A stretch of DNA of 64,000 bases, from NCBI GenBank assembly GCA_029252195.1, contig JAQXBV010000080.1:23248-87247 (forward strand), given 5' to 3'. The stretch comes from Yoonia sp. Its GTDB lineage: Bacteria > Pseudomonadota > Alphaproteobacteria > Rhodobacterales > Rhodobacteraceae. The translations under genes were made by a program, and so were the position numbers. Under the pieces are notes generated by a model that worked only from the letters and a program-made list of their open reading frames with translations, was not told the DNA's origin and searched no databases. Shown piece after piece: positions 46,137 through 56,305 of this stretch (its first letter is position 1; the number at the start of each line of letters is the position of its first letter).

Positions 46137-48631
46137 GCGATAACGACGGCAAAAAGACACTCGGTCTTGGCGGTTCGCGCCCAAGCAATGTGAAGCAAAG
46201 CTTTAGCCATGGGCGTACCAAAAACGTCGTGGTTGAGACAAAGCGCAAGCGCGTTGTAGTCCCCAAGCCAGGTGCGGCGAAACCTGCGACTGGCGGCCCA
46301 GCCATGCCTGTTGGTGGCGATCCATCGAAGCGGCCTGCAGGCATCTCTGATGTGGAATTGGCGCGTCGCATGAAAGCCTTGGCGATGTCCAAGGCACGCG
46401 AGACCGAAGAAGCAGCGAAACGTGAGGCCGAAGAGGCAGAACGCGCCGCCGAGCGTGAACAGCGCCGCGCTGAGTTGGAAGCCAAAGAGGCCGAAGACCG
46501 CGAGCGCGAAGAGAGCCTCAAGGCGAAGGCCGAAGAGGAAGAGCGCAAGCGCCTTAAGGCTGAAAAGGCCAAGAATGCAAAAGCGGCTGCCGCTGATGCA
46601 CCGATTGACGCCCCTCCAGGTGAAACAGAGATTTCGCGTCCAACGTCGGCTGCGCGCAAGGTTGACCGTGAAAAGGACAATCGCGCCACTGACACAACAA
46701 AAGGCAAGCCCACCCGTGATGGCGATGCTGGTCGCCGCGGCGGCAAACTGACGCTGAATGACGCGTTGACCGGCCGCGAAGGTGGACGTCAGCGCTCAAT
46801 GGCTGCGATGAAGCGTAAGCAAGACCGTGCCCGTGCCAAGGCAATGGGTGGTTCTGTCGAACGCGAAAAGGTTTTCCGCGATGTTTCGCTGCCGGAAGCG
46901 ATCACCGTTTCCGAGCTTGCCAACCGTATGGCAGAGCGCGTGTCTGACGTCGTGAAGGCGTTGATGAACAACGGCATCATGGCGACCCAAACGCAGACCA
47001 TCGATGCAGATACTGCTGAATTGATCATCGAAGAATTCGGCCACACAGTTGTGCGTGTGTCGGATGCTGACGTTGAGCAGGTGATCGACCAAGTCCAAGA
47101 TGATCCGAAGGATCTTGTCGACCGTGCGCCAATTGTCACAATCATGGGTCACGTTGACCACGGTAAGACGTCCTTGCTTGATGCGATTCGCAAAACCCGC
47201 GTTGTCGCAGGCGAAGCAGGCGGTATCACGCAGCACATCGGTGCCTATCAGGTTGTGACCGAAAGCGGCCAGTTGCTGTCGTTCCTCGATACACCAGGTC
47301 ACGCGGCGTTTACGTCGATGCGTGCCCGTGGTGCTCAGGTGACGGACATTGTTGTTCTGGTTGTCGCGGCTGACGACGCGGTCATGCCGCAGACTATCGA
47401 AGCGATCCACCATGCGAAGGCAGCCAAGGTGCCGATGATCGTCGCGATCAACAAAATCGACCGTCCAGCCGCCAATCCAACCAAAGTGCGCACAGATTTG
47501 TTGCAGCACGAGGTTGTTGTTGAGGCCATGTCTGGCGATGTGCAGGACGTCGAAGTCTCTGCTGTCACGGGCCAAGGCCTGCCAGAATTGCTTGAAGCCA
47601 TCGCGCTTCAGGCGGAAATTCTGGAGCTTAAGGCTAACCCGAACCGTGCGGCCTCTGGTGCTGTGATCGAAGCCCAGCTTGACGTTGGCCGCGGTCCTGT
47701 GGCCACTGTTTTGATCCAAAACGGTACATTGCGCAAAGGCGACATCTTTGTTGTCGGCGAGCAGTGGGGCAAGGTGCGTGCGCTGATCAACGATAAAGGC
47801 GAGCGTATTGACGAGGCTGGCCCTTCGGTCCCTGTTGAGGTCTTGGGCCTGAACGGTACACCCGAAGCTGGCGACGTTTTGAACGTGACCGCGACTGAAG
47901 CGCAAGCGCGTGAGATTGCGGAATATCGTGCGAATGCTGCAAAGAACAAGCGCGCTGCGGCTGGTGCTGCGATCACACTTGATCAGCTGATGGCGAATGC
48001 CAAGCAAAGCGAGAACATGAGCGAATTGCCAATCTTGGTGAAAGCGGACGTTCAAGGCTCTGCCGAAGCGATTGTGCAAGCGATGGAGAAAATCGGTAAC
48101 GATGAAGTGCGCGTGCGCGTCCTGCACTCCGGTGTTGGCGCGATTACGGAATCCGATATCGGCTTGGCCGAGGCGTCTGGCGCCCCTGTGTTTGGCTTTA
48201 ACGTGCGTGCCAATGCGTCGGCGCGTCAGACAGCCAACCAAAAGGGCGTGGAGATTCGTTACTATTCCGTTATCTACGATCTTGTGGACGACGTGAAGGC
48301 GGCGGCCTCTGGTCTTCTCTCTGCTGAAATCCGCGAAAAGTTCATCGGTTATGCCAAGATCAAAGAGGTCTTTAAGGTCTCTAACGTCGGCAAGATCGCT
48401 GGTTGTCTTGTGACGGAGGGTGTTGCCCGTCGTTCTGCCGGAGTGCGTTTGCTGCGTGACAACGTGGTAATCCACGAGGGCACGCTAAAGACGCTCAAGC
48501 GCTTTAAGGATGAGGTTGCAGAAGTGCAGTCTGGTCAAGAATGCGGCATGGCGTTCGAGAACTACGAAGATATCCGTCCAGATGACGTGATCGAAATCTT
48601 CGAGCGCGAGTCGGTAGAGCGTAACCTCTAA
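46133..48631 (+). CDS. infB: Translation initiation factor IF-2
   Basis: IF-2 brings initiator tRNA to the ribosome. The 832-residue protein begins with a short conserved IF2 associated segment, then a long charged Lys/Glu/Ala/Arg linker (about 80-190), a second IF2 N domain (about 250-300, [19 protein letters not shown]), the G domain with [13 protein letters not shown] and NKID, and the beta-barrel and C-terminal domains. Ends with the operon's terminator. Confidence 0.97.
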   Translation: MSDNDGKKTLGLGGSRPSNVKQSFSHGRTKNVVVETKRKRVVVPKPGAAKPATGGPAMPVGGDPSKRPAGISDVELARRMKALAMSKARETEEAAKREAEEAERAAEREQRRAELEAKEAEDREREESLKAKAEEEERKRLKAEKAKNAKAAAADAPIDAPPGETEISRPTSAARKVDREKDNRATDTTKGKPTRDGDAGRRGGKLTLNDALTGREGGRQRSMAAMKRKQDRARAKAMGGSVEREKVFRDVSLPEAITVSELANRMAERVSDVVKALMNNGIMATQTQTIDADTAELIIEEFGHTVVRVSDADVEQVIDQVQDDPKDLVDRAPIVTIMGHVDHGKTSLLDAIRKTRVVAGEAGGITQHIGAYQVVTESGQLLSFLDTPGHAAFTSMRARGAQVTDIVVLVVAADDAVMPQTIEAIHHAKAAKVPMIVAINKIDRPAANPTKVRTDLLQHEVVVEAMSGDVQDVEVSAVTGQGLPELLEAIALQAEILELKANPNRAASGAVIEAQLDVGRGPVATVLIQNGTLRKGDIFVVGEQWGKVRALINDKGERIDEAGPSVPVEVLGLNGTPEAGDVLNVTATEAQAREIAEYRANAAKNKRAAAGAAITLDQLMANAKQSENMSELPILVKADVQGSAEAIVQAMEKIGNDEVRVRVLHSGVGAITESDIGLAEASGAPVFGFNVRANASARQTANQKGVEIRYYSVIYDLVDDVKAAASGLLSAEIREKFIGYAKIKEVFKVSNVGKIAGCLVTEGVARRSAGVRLLRDNVVIHEGTLKTLKRFKDEVAEVQSGQECGMAFENYEDIRPDDVIEIFERESVERNL

Positions 48632-48654
48632 GCGATTTCGACATACTAATTTTG

Positions 48655-48686
48655 AAGGGCTGCCAAGTTGGTAGCCCTTTTATTTT
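48655..48686 (+). terminator. Intrinsic terminator of the rimP-nusA-infB operon
   Basis: A 10-bp stem AAGGGCTGCC / GGTAGCCCTT (one G-T pair), 5-nt loop and the tract TTTTATTTT. It lies 24 bp after the infB stop. Confidence 0.92.
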
Positions 48687-48715
48687 GTAGTGCGTGATCT
48701 TTTGGGAGATGTTGA

Positions 48716-48750
48716 GAATAGAGGCAGCCAGTCAATGGTTGCCTCTATTC
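48716..48750 (-). terminator. Long hairpin after the 40-codon gene
   Basis: A 15-bp inverted repeat (48716-48730 / 48736-48750, one G-T pair) with a 5-nt loop. It lies 13 bp past the stop of the small minus-strand gene and could end its transcript, but there is no T-tract on that strand, so it may instead be a stabilising 3' end. Confidence 0.55.
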
Positions 48751-48763
48751 GTAGCGATGGCCG

Positions 48764-48886
48764 TTAGACGGGCCTTCCGACAAAGGTGCGATCGCCCACA
48801 CCAATTGCAATGCGTCCATCTTCAAGTGAGCGCAGGAAAACGCCCTGCACCGAAGTACAAGAACCAATCACTATTGTTGGAAACAT
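48764..48886 (-). CDS. Small protein of unknown function, 40 residues
   Basis: A 40-codon minus-strand frame with ATG at 48886 and TAA at 48764-48766. A near-perfect Shine-Dalgarno GGAGGG lies exactly 6 nt upstream (48893-48898). The peptide starts MFPTIVIG, contains GSCTSVQG and DGRIAIGVGDR, and ends FVGRPV: alternating hydrophobic residues with glycines, as in a tiny beta-barrel. I recall similar short proteins in other Rhodobacterales but cannot name a family. It lies between the infB terminator and mutT, and a hairpin follows its stop. I give no function; a nucleic-acid or ribosome role would be a guess. Confidence 0.65.
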   Translation of the reverse strand: MFPTIVIGSCTSVQGVFLRSLEDGRIAIGVGDRTFVGRPV

Positions 48887-48989
48887 GCGAAGCCCTCCAC
48901 GCAATACTCCTGAAGATCGCATGGCACTGCTTAATTGATGGTTAACAATGCCACTTGGTGCAAAGATTTCGTGGCAACGCGCCCGCTCT

Positions 48990-49388
48990 TTAAAGCCAAT
49001 CCCGCAGGATCGGGATCAACGGAATATCTGCGGGAGGCATGGGAAAGTTGCGCAGGTCGCGCGCATGAGCCCATTTGAGTGTTTGGCCCTCGCGGGGTTG
49101 CGGTGTGCCTTCCCAACGGCGGCAAGCGAAGAGCGGCATCAGCAGGTGGAAGTCGTCGTAAGAGTGGCTCGCGAAGGTCAGCGGCGCGAGGCAGCTTTTC
49201 CATGTGTTGATCCCGAGTTCTTCTTGTAGTTCCCGGATGAGAGCAGCTTCGGGTGTTTCTCCCGCTTCAACTTTTCCACCCGGGAATTCCCAGAGCCCCG
49301 CGAGAGATTTTCCCTCGGGGCGCTGGGCGAGGAGTATCCGCCCGTCTGCATCGATAAGTGCGACCGCTGAGACGAGCAGTGTCTTCAC
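48990..49388 (-). CDS. mutT: (Deoxy)nucleoside triphosphate pyrophosphohydrolase MutT
   Basis: A 132-residue Nudix enzyme of the MutT type, which removes 8-oxo-dGTP. LAGLWEFPGGKVEAGETPEAALIRELQEELGI contains the MutT-like FPGGK and the Nudix box. The start is GTG at 49388, overlapping the argJ stop (GTGA); the longer frame from 49442 lies within argJ. It is coupled to argJ, a common pairing in Alphaproteobacteria. Confidence 0.93.
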   Translation of the reverse strand: MKTLLVSAVALIDADGRILLAQRPEGKSLAGLWEFPGGKVEAGETPEAALIRELQEELGINTWKSCLAPLTFASHSYDDFHLLMPLFACRRWEGTPQPREGQTLKWAHARDLRNFPMPPADIPLIPILRDWL

Positions 49389-50599
49389 GAGCGGTAGTCC
49401 GCGTTGATCGTGATGTATTGGTGCGTGAGGTCGCAGGTCCAAACGGTTGATGCGCCTTTGCCTAGGCCGAGGTCGACGTTGATTGTGATGTCTTGCTCTT
49501 TCATTAGCGCGGCACCCGCTTCTTCAGTGTAGGACAGTGCGACCCAGCCATTTTCGGCAACGAGCACATTTCCAAAGCGGATGGTCAGCAGGTCGCGGTC
49601 GGCGGCAGCGCCTGATTTACCCACGGCCATCACAATGCGGCCCCAGTTCGGGTCTTCGCCAGCGATCGCGGTTTTCACGAGTGGGGAGTTTGCAGTGGCC
49701 ATGGCAACGAGGCGCGCGTCTGCGTCTGTCGCTGCGCCAGTCACGTTGATGGTCACGAATTTGGTCGCACCCTCGCCGTCGCGCACGACCTGATGGGCGA
49801 GGTCGAGCATCACGCTATGCAGCGCGTCTGCGAAGTCGGCGTTGCCCGTCACGTCCACGCCAGAGCGGCCAGTTGCCGCGATCATGAGGCTGTCGGAGGT
49901 CGAGGTGTCGCTATCGACGGTGATGCAGTTGAAGGTGGCCGCGTTATGCCGCGAGACGAGTGCTTGCAGATCCGTTTGCGCGATTTTGCCATCGGTGAAG
50001 ATGTAGACAAGCATGGTCGCCATATCTGGTGCGATCATGCCGGACCCTTTGGCGATCCCCGCGATTTTGACGGGTTTGCCATTGATAGAGACTGTTTTCG
50101 TCGACCCCTTTGGAAAGGTATCGGTTGTCATAATCGCGCGGGCCGCGTCGGAGATGTGTTCAGCGGTTTGATTGTCGCGCAGTTCGGTCAGTTTTGCGAC
50201 GATCTTTTCATGCGGCAGTGGTTGGCCGATCACGCCTGTGGAGGCGGTGAAGACGCGGTTGACGTCGATACCGCAAAGATCAGACACGCCCTTGGCGAGT
50301 GCTGCCACAGAGGCCTCGCCGAGTTTGCCGGTAAAGGCATTCGAGTTACCGGAGTTCACAAGAATTGCTGCGGGGCCGCTGCTGCCCAATGCCAACTTGC
50401 GCTGGCAATCGAGAACGTTGGCCGAGCGTGTGGAAGAGGTCGTAAAGACCCCTGCCACAGAGGAGCCTTCCGCGAGAAGGGCCAACATCACGTCGACCCT
50501 ATCTGCGCGTTTCACTCCTGCCGCCGCAGCCGCAAATGTCACGCCGTCGATGACGGGTAATTCAGGAAAGGACGCTGGCGCGAGGGGTGAAATAGCCAT
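49385..50599 (-). CDS. argJ: Bifunctional glutamate N-acetyltransferase / ornithine acetyltransferase
   Basis: ArgJ recycles the acetyl group from acetylornithine to glutamate in arginine synthesis. The 404-residue precursor has the self-cleavage motif KGSGMIAPDMATML, cut before the threonine to give the alpha and beta chains, and SGNSNAFTG. It lies between ppiC and mutT; ppiC ends 3 bp before its start codon. Confidence 0.96.
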   Translation of the reverse strand: MAISPLAPASFPELPVIDGVTFAAAAAGVKRADRVDVMLALLAEGSSVAGVFTTSSTRSANVLDCQRKLALGSSGPAAILVNSGNSNAFTGKLGEASVAALAKGVSDLCGIDVNRVFTASTGVIGQPLPHEKIVAKLTELRDNQTAEHISDAARAIMTTDTFPKGSTKTVSINGKPVKIAGIAKGSGMIAPDMATMLVYIFTDGKIAQTDLQALVSRHNAATFNCITVDSDTSTSDSLMIAATGRSGVDVTGNADFADALHSVMLDLAHQVVRDGEGATKFVTINVTGAATDADARLVAMATANSPLVKTAIAGEDPNWGRIVMAVGKSGAAADRDLLTIRFGNVLVAENGWVALSYTEEAGAALMKEQDITINVDLGLGKGASTVWTCDLTHQYITINADYRS

Positions 50600-50602
50600 G
50601 GA

Positions 50603-51445
50603 TTAGTCTCCCAGGAGGTCAAGATTGCTAAGCAACGCCGGATCAAAGGCGCCGTCTTCCGGGCGCACGACCTGTGTTGCGTCGGTCAGTTCTTTCAAGC
50701 GCGCCTGAATCGCCGCCTCTTGGATTTCACCGAATATCTCTTGGCGCACCTCTTCAAGGGCTGGTGCTTCTGAGTTGCGGGTTTCAAGGAGTTTCACGAC
50801 GTGCCAGCCGAATTGCGTTTTGACTGGCTCCGAGACTTCGCCCACTGCAAGCGCCATGACGGTTGCTTCAAATTCGGGCACCATCTGGCCTGCGCCGAAC
50901 CAACCAAGGTTCCCGCCGTTCGGGCCAGTCGGACCTGTCGACACTTCGCGTGCGACATCGCCAAAATCTTCTCCAGCGTCGATGCGGGCCTTGGCCGCGA
51001 GCGCCTCTTCCTCGGTTTCAACGAGCAGGTGCGACGCGTTGTATTCGGTCGAGGGTTCCGCATCCGCGTAGCGTTCATCATAGGCGGCTTGGATCGCCTC
51101 TTCGGTCACGGCGGTGTTTGTGATTGTGTTGATCACTTCGCCAGCCTTGAGCGAACGGGTCTCGTTCTGGATCGCGTAATTCACGCGTGCAGGTGTTTCT
51201 GTCAGCCCGTCGGCCAAAAGCTGCTGCTGGATGATCTGGTCGAGAATGCCGGCAAACAGCACGTCATCGGGCAATTGCGCATATTGTTGCGGCAATTGAG
51301 CCCGCGTGATGATCATCTCGCCGAGCGTGATTTCGGTATCGCCGACGGTTGCAACGACGGTTCCAGCGGTCTCACCCTCTGCCAAAACCGCCGATGCGGC
51401 CAATGAGAGGGCCATTGCCCCAAAATATGTTGCATGTTTCAGCAT
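50603..51445 (-). CDS. Exported parvulin-type peptidyl-prolyl isomerase
   Basis: A 280-residue periplasmic protein with a signal peptide (MLKHATYFGAMALSLAASAVLA) and a parvulin domain: YNASHLLVETEEEA, FGDVAREVSTGP, GGNLGWFGAGQMVPEFE and QFGWHVVKLLE. These proteins help fold envelope proteins. It is divergent from secA across a 185-bp spacer, an apt neighbour, and is followed by argJ and mutT. Confidence 0.93.
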   Translation of the reverse strand: MLKHATYFGAMALSLAASAVLAEGETAGTVVATVGDTEITLGEMIITRAQLPQQYAQLPDDVLFAGILDQIIQQQLLADGLTETPARVNYAIQNETRSLKAGEVINTITNTAVTEEAIQAAYDERYADAEPSTEYNASHLLVETEEEALAAKARIDAGEDFGDVAREVSTGPTGPNGGNLGWFGAGQMVPEFEATVMALAVGEVSEPVKTQFGWHVVKLLETRNSEAPALEEVRQEIFGEIQEAAIQARLKELTDATQVVRPEDGAFDPALLSNLDLLGD

Positions 51446-51527
51446 TAAACGTTCCCTTGATGAGCCGCAGGGGTCCGCGGCGTTGACACTGCATAATCAG
51501 CCCCTTACATCCGATAAAAGCCTTTGA

Positions 51528-51570
51528 GGGGGCCGGGCTTGGCCCTTATGTAAATGGCCAACCATTGGCC
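51528..51570 (+). other. Tandem hairpins in the secA leader
   Basis: Two inverted repeats lie upstream of secA: GGGCC / GGCCC with a 6-nt loop (51530-51534 / 51541-51545), and GGCCAA / TTGGCC with a 3-nt loop (51556-51561 / 51565-51570). Neither has a T-tract. A TTGACA at 51484-51489 is a good -35 but the -10 at 17 bp is poor. They may be leader structures; function unproven. Confidence 0.4.
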
Positions 51571-51630
51571 TACAAGCGACCTCCTCTCAAATACTAATAT
51601 GTAGCGCGCAAATGCGCCGTCGGAGAGAAT

Positions 51631-54345
51631 ATGCTGGGTTTCGGAACAATTGCCAAAAAGGTGTTTGGCACTGTCAATGACCGCAAAGTAAAATCGGTGC
51701 GCCCTTTGGTTGAAAAGATCAATGCATTGGAGCCAGAGTTTCAGGCACTGACCGACGAGGGGATCAAGGACAAAACCGAAGCTTTGGCCAAACGCGCGAT
51801 GGGTGGCGAGAAGCTTGATGCGCTTTTGCCCGAGGCCTTTGCAAATTGCCGTGAGGCGGCCCGCCGTGCGCTGGGCCTGCGCGCCTTTGATACTCAGTTG
51901 ATGGGTGGCATCTTTTTGCATCAGGGCAATATCTCTGAAATGAAAACGGGCGAGGGCAAAACCCTTGTCGCGACGTTCCCTGCCTACCTGAATGCCTTGT
52001 CGGGCAAGGGTGTGCATATCGTCACTGTGAACGATTATCTGGCAAAGCGTGACGCGGAGTGGATGAGCAAGGTCTATACCGCCCTTGGCATGACCACTGG
52101 CGTTGTCTACCCGCAGCAGCCTGACGGTGAAAAGAAGGGCGCGTATTTGTGCGACGTCACCTATGCAACCAACAACGAGCTTGGGTTTGATTACCTGCGC
52201 GACAACATGAAGTCCGAGCTGAGCCAGATTTACCAGCGCCCGCACAACTTTGCGATTGTGGACGAAGTGGATAGTATTCTTATCGACGAGGCCCGCACGC
52301 CGCTGATCATTTCAGGCCCCGCGCAAGACCGCGCCGAGATGTACCGCCAGATCGACAAAATCGTGCCAGAGCTCAAAGAAGAGCATTACACGATTGATGA
52401 GAAGACCAAGCAGGCGTCCTTCACCGATGAGGGGAACGACTTTCTTGAAGATCGTTTGGCCGTGGTTGGTTTGCTGCCCGAGGGTCAGTCGCTTTATGAT
52501 CCGGAAAGCAGCACGTTGGTACACCACCTTGCCCAAGGTTTGCGTGCCCACAAGATGTATACCCGCGATAAAGACTATATCGTCCGCGACAATGAAGTTG
52601 TCCTGATTGACGAATTCACCGGTCGTATGATGGTGGGTCGTCGTTTGTCAGACGGTCTGCATCAGGCGATTGAGGCAAAAGAAGGCGTCGCAGTAAAGCC
52701 CGAGAACGTCACGCTGGCCTCTGTCACGTTCCAAAATTACTTCCGCCTTTACGAAAAGCTGTCGGGTATGACCGGCACTGCCTTGACCGAGGCCGAAGAG
52801 TTCATGGAAATTTACGGCCTTGGCGTTGTAGAGGTTCCTACGAACCGCCCCGTTGCCCGTAAAGACGAGCACGATCAGGTGTATCGCACCGCGCGTGAGA
52901 AATTTGACGGCGTCGTGCGCGAAATCAAGATTGCACACGAGAGGGGTCAGCCGATCCTTGTCGGCACGACCTCAATTGAGAAATCCGAATTTTTGGCGCA
53001 ATTGCTGACCGCTGAGGGGATTCCGCATAACGTCTTGAACGCCCGCCAGCACGAACAGGAAGCCCAGATCATTGCGGATGCCGGCAAACTCGGTGCTGTC
53101 ACGATCGCCACAAACATGGCGGGCCGCGGCACCGATATTCAGCTTGGCGGAAACGTCGAGATGCGGGTTTTGCAGACATTGGCTGCGAACCCCGACGCTG
53201 ATCCCGAGGTCGTGCGCGCGCAGATGGAATCCGAAGTGGCCGACGCGAAGGTGAAGGTCAAAGAGGCTGGCGGTCTGTTTGTTTTGGCGACAGAGCGTCA
53301 CGAGAGCCGCCGTATTGATAACCAGTTGCGCGGTCGCTCTGGCCGTCAGGGTGATCCGGGCCGGTCGTCGTTCTTCTTGTCGCTTGAAGACGACCTGATG
53401 CGCATTTTCGGCTCTGAGCGTCTGGACAAGGTGTTGTCCAGCCTTGGCATGAAAGAGGGCGAAGCGATCGTGCACCCTTGGGTCAACAAATCGCTGGAGC
53501 GCGCACAGGCGAAGGTTGAAGGCCGCAACTTTGACATTCGTAAACAGCTTTTGAAATTCGACGACGTGATGAACGAGCAGCGCAAGGTGATCTTCAGCCA
53601 GCGCCGTGACATCATGGAGGCCTCTGATCTGTCCGACATCGTGGCTGACATGCGCCATCAGGTCATTGACGATCTGGTGCACTTGCACATGCCGCCGAAA
53701 TCCTACGCCGATCAGTGGAGCACCGAAGGCCTTTATGCCGATGTGATCACTCAATTGGGAATCGATGTGCCTGTCATGAAGTGGGCCGAAGAAGAAGGCG
53801 TGGATGACGATGTCATTCGGACCCGTCTTGAGGAATCTTCGGACAAATTCATGGCAGAGAAGGCCGCCACATTTGGTGACGAGACCATGCGCAGCATCGA
53901 AAAGCAGATCTTGCTGCAGACAATCGACGGCAAGTGGCGCGAGCACCTTTTGACCCTTGAGCACCTGCGCGCAGTTGTTGGGTTCCGTGGCTATGCACAA
54001 CGTGACCCGCTCAACGAATACAAGACCGAAGGGTTCCAGCTGTTTGAGCGGTTGCTTGATGGCCTGCGCACCGAAGTGACCCAGAAACTTGGGCAAATCC
54101 GCCCAATATCGCCAGAAGAGCAGCAACAATTGATTGAGCAAATGCGCGCCCAGCAGGCCGCAATCGCTGCGGATCAAGCAAAGGCAGTTGCCCGCGCAAC
54201 CTCGGACGATTCTGGTATCGGCGCGACCCCACGCGAGGGGTTTGTCGAGGATGATCCAACCACATGGGGCAGCCCAAGCCGGAACGATCCTTGCCCTTGT
54301 GGATCGGGCGATAAGTTCAAGCATTGTCACGGGAAGCTGGCCTAA
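51631..54345 (+). CDS. secA: Preprotein translocase ATPase SecA
   Basis: SecA drives secreted proteins through SecYEG. The 904-residue protein has the Walker A region MKTGEGKT (about 105-112), the [19 protein letters not shown] motor box, the [10 protein letters not shown] motif of the second nucleotide fold, and a C-terminal zinc-binding SEC-C motif [14 protein letters not shown]. Start ATG 51631 has GGAGAGA upstream. It is divergent from the parvulin gene and followed by an exported protein of unknown function. Confidence 0.97.
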   Translation: MLGFGTIAKKVFGTVNDRKVKSVRPLVEKINALEPEFQALTDEGIKDKTEALAKRAMGGEKLDALLPEAFANCREAARRALGLRAFDTQLMGGIFLHQGNISEMKTGEGKTLVATFPAYLNALSGKGVHIVTVNDYLAKRDAEWMSKVYTALGMTTGVVYPQQPDGEKKGAYLCDVTYATNNELGFDYLRDNMKSELSQIYQRPHNFAIVDEVDSILIDEARTPLIISGPAQDRAEMYRQIDKIVPELKEEHYTIDEKTKQASFTDEGNDFLEDRLAVVGLLPEGQSLYDPESSTLVHHLAQGLRAHKMYTRDKDYIVRDNEVVLIDEFTGRMMVGRRLSDGLHQAIEAKEGVAVKPENVTLASVTFQNYFRLYEKLSGMTGTALTEAEEFMEIYGLGVVEVPTNRPVARKDEHDQVYRTAREKFDGVVREIKIAHERGQPILVGTTSIEKSEFLAQLLTAEGIPHNVLNARQHEQEAQIIADAGKLGAVTIATNMAGRGTDIQLGGNVEMRVLQTLAANPDADPEVVRAQMESEVADAKVKVKEAGGLFVLATERHESRRIDNQLRGRSGRQGDPGRSSFFLSLEDDLMRIFGSERLDKVLSSLGMKEGEAIVHPWVNKSLERAQAKVEGRNFDIRKQLLKFDDVMNEQRKVIFSQRRDIMEASDLSDIVADMRHQVIDDLVHLHMPPKSYADQWSTEGLYADVITQLGIDVPVMKWAEEEGVDDDVIRTRLEESSDKFMAEKAATFGDETMRSIEKQILLQTIDGKWREHLLTLEHLRAVVGFRGYAQRDPLNEYKTEGFQLFERLLDGLRTEVTQKLGQIRPISPEEQQQLIEQMRAQQAAIAADQAKAVARATSDDSGIGATPREGFVEDDPTTWGSPSRNDPCPCGSGDKFKHCHGKLA

Positions 54346-54377
54346 GTCCGCCACATTCCTGTCACGCTAAAACCTTG

Positions 54378-54400
54378 CGGTGGTCCATCTGAGGCCACCG
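54378..54400 (+). terminator. Candidate terminator after secA
   Basis: Stem CGGTGGTC / GGCCACCG (8 bp, one G-T pair) with a 7-nt loop, 33 bp past the secA stop. No T-tract follows, so it could be a weak or Rho-assisted terminator. Confidence 0.4.
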
Positions 54401-54447
54401 TGTGGTGACAAATTGTTTCCAAATCCGTTGAGGTGAGGGAGGCAATC

Positions 54448-55437
54448 ATGTCCCGTAAGAAAAATCTAAGAACCGCTGCCAGCACATTCGCTGTGGCGCT
54501 TGGTATCGGCTTTGTCATGCAATACGGCGACGCGGTTGCGTCGCGGTTCCAGCCAGAGCAAGAGGCGAAAGCACCAGTTGTGATTACCCCTGAAATGGTG
54601 GTCCCAGAAGATGTGGTGGCCGCAAATAGCTTTGCCATTCCCGAGGCTGTCATTGAAATGCCCGCTGACGAGGGTATCGAGCTGGCCGCATTGAATACCA
54701 CATTGAGCGAAGTGCCAGCGCCGGTCTTTGATGCGCCCGATGTGCTCGCCGCGCCAGATTGCTCTGTCGAGATGACGGCAGATGGCTTGCCGATGGCGAT
54801 GGTTGCCTTGTCGGTATCCGCACCTTGTCACCCTTCGATGGCGGTGACGATCCACCATCAGGGTTTGATGTTCTCGGAGTTGACAGACGAAAAAGGTGAT
54901 TTGTCTTTGTTGGTGCCTGCACTGGCAACGGAAGCTTTCTTTATCTCGTCGTTTGTTGATGGCGAAGGCGCAGTGGCGTCGGCGACAGTGGCGGATCTTG
55001 CTGATGTTGATCGTGCCGCCCTGCAGTGGCAGGTGGTTCATGCGGTTCAACTTCATGCTCGCGAATTCGGAGCGGCCTACGGTGCTGAAGGCCATGTCTG
55101 GAACGCCGCCGCGCGTGAGATTGATTTTTCCAAGAAGGCAGAAGAGGGCTTCCTTGTAAGCTTCGGTAACCCCGCGATTGAAAACGGAAAGTTTGTCGAG
55201 ATTTATACATTCCCAAGCGGCCTTGGCCTGCGTGATGGATCGGTTGCCTTGACGGTCGAGGCAGAGGTGACAGCAGAGAACTGTGCTCGCGATATTTCGG
55301 CCCAAAGCGTGCAGATCGACTCGGGTCAGGAGCCATCCGCGATCGATTTGACCATGACTATGCCTGATTGCGATGCAATTGGTGAATTTCTGGTGTTGAA
55401 GAATATGTTTAAGGACCTGACACTCGCGGCGAAATGA
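54448..55437 (+). CDS. Exported protein of unknown function next to secA
   Basis: A 329-residue protein with an N-terminal membrane/signal segment (LRTAASTFAVALGIGFVM) and an acidic, Pro/Ala/Val-rich stretch up to about residue 100, then a folded part with four or so cysteines (PDCSVEM, APCHPSM, ENCARDIS, MPDCDAI). No enzyme motif is recognised. Rhodobacterales carry similar proteins directly after secA, sometimes labelled translocase from position only. The ATG at 54448 has GAGGGAGG upstream and replaces the longer frame from 54433. Its stop overlaps the ATG of the downstream pseudogene (ATGA). Confidence 0.75.
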   Translation: MSRKKNLRTAASTFAVALGIGFVMQYGDAVASRFQPEQEAKAPVVITPEMVVPEDVVAANSFAIPEAVIEMPADEGIELAALNTTLSEVPAPVFDAPDVLAAPDCSVEMTADGLPMAMVALSVSAPCHPSMAVTIHHQGLMFSELTDEKGDLSLLVPALATEAFFISSFVDGEGAVASATVADLADVDRAALQWQVVHAVQLHAREFGAAYGAEGHVWNAAAREIDFSKKAEEGFLVSFGNPAIENGKFVEIYTFPSGLGLRDGSVALTVEAEVTAENCARDISAQSVQIDSGQEPSAIDLTMTMPDCDAIGEFLVLKNMFKDLTLAAK

Positions 55438-55472
55438 CGCGTCATGAATCAGGCCGCTTTGGCAAACTTCGG

Positions 55473-55505
55473 AAAAGTGCGGCGATCAACGCCGCACTTT
55501 TATTT
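55473..55505 (+). terminator. Strong hairpin terminator inside the pseudogene leader
   Basis: A perfect 12-bp stem AAAAGTGCGGCG / CGCCGCACTTTT with loop ATCAA and ATTTT after it, at 55473-55484 / 55490-55501. It would end the secA-side transcript and lies inside the signal peptide codons of the pseudogene. Confidence 0.87.
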
Positions 55506-56255
55506 TGTGCGACAGCATCTGCGGCGTAAATTGTGACCCTCAAATCCGAGAATGGCGGGCTCGTTGTCGTGGGACGCTTCATTGGATTTGACGGAGAGAA
55601 TATCCAAGTCGAAACTGAATATGGTGCGCTGACACTGCGTTATAATTCGGTCTCCTGCGCGGGCGATCCTTGCCCCGACTTATCAACCTATGTCCCTGAG
55701 GTGCGCTTTTCCGGTGCGAGCTTGATGGCGGAGATTTTGGTGCCCTCCCTTGTAGAGGGATTTGCCCGATCCAAAGGCTTGCAGGTGACTTTCGAACAGA
55801 TTGATCCGCTGCACTTTCGGCAGACCCTTTTTGCCGATGCAGTTGGAACGCCCGTCGGTCGGTTCGTATTTCACGTGGCGACGACCGATGAGGGATTTGC
55901 CGACCTGATCGCCCATGAGGCAGATATCGTTTTATCGTTGCGCGAGGTGCGAGCGGAAGAAGTGCGTCGCGGTCGCGAAGTGGGGCTGGGTCAATTGGAT
56001 GGTCCGCGGCAAAGTCGCATCGTTGGCCTTGATGCGCTGGTGCCTGTTGTCTCTCCACGCTCTAGTGTGGCGGCGATTTCCCTGACGCAGATTGCAGCGG
56101 CCTTTGCGGGCGATTTTGCGGATTGGGCGGACGTCGGCGAGGATGCCGCACCAATGACACTGCACCTTGGTCCTGCGACTGACGGTCGGGCCCAGCGCTT
56201 TATTGACGAGGTGGTTCGGGGCAGTGAGCGTATACTGAGCCCGACAGTCGTGCAC

Positions 56256-56305
56256 CATGACAGCTATGCGGCACTTGCGGCATGACAGCTATGCGGCACT
56301 TGCGG
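56256..56305. repeat. Exact 25-bp tandem duplication
   Basis: Bases 56256-56280 and 56281-56305 are identical, beginning CATGACAGCT and ending CACTTGCGG. Removing one copy restores the reading frame of the binding-protein gene (both frames read HDSYAALAA). Confidence 0.97.

Noticed and set aside
46796..48475. A 559-residue minus-strand frame opposite infB
   Set aside because: Shadow of infB's codon structure; no conserved motif or ribosome-binding site. The same holds for the 460-residue frame opposite secA.
48694..48945. An 83-residue plus-strand frame between infB and mutT
   Set aside because: It contains a hairpin and the antisense of the better supported 40-codon gene, has no Shine-Dalgarno and no coding-like composition.
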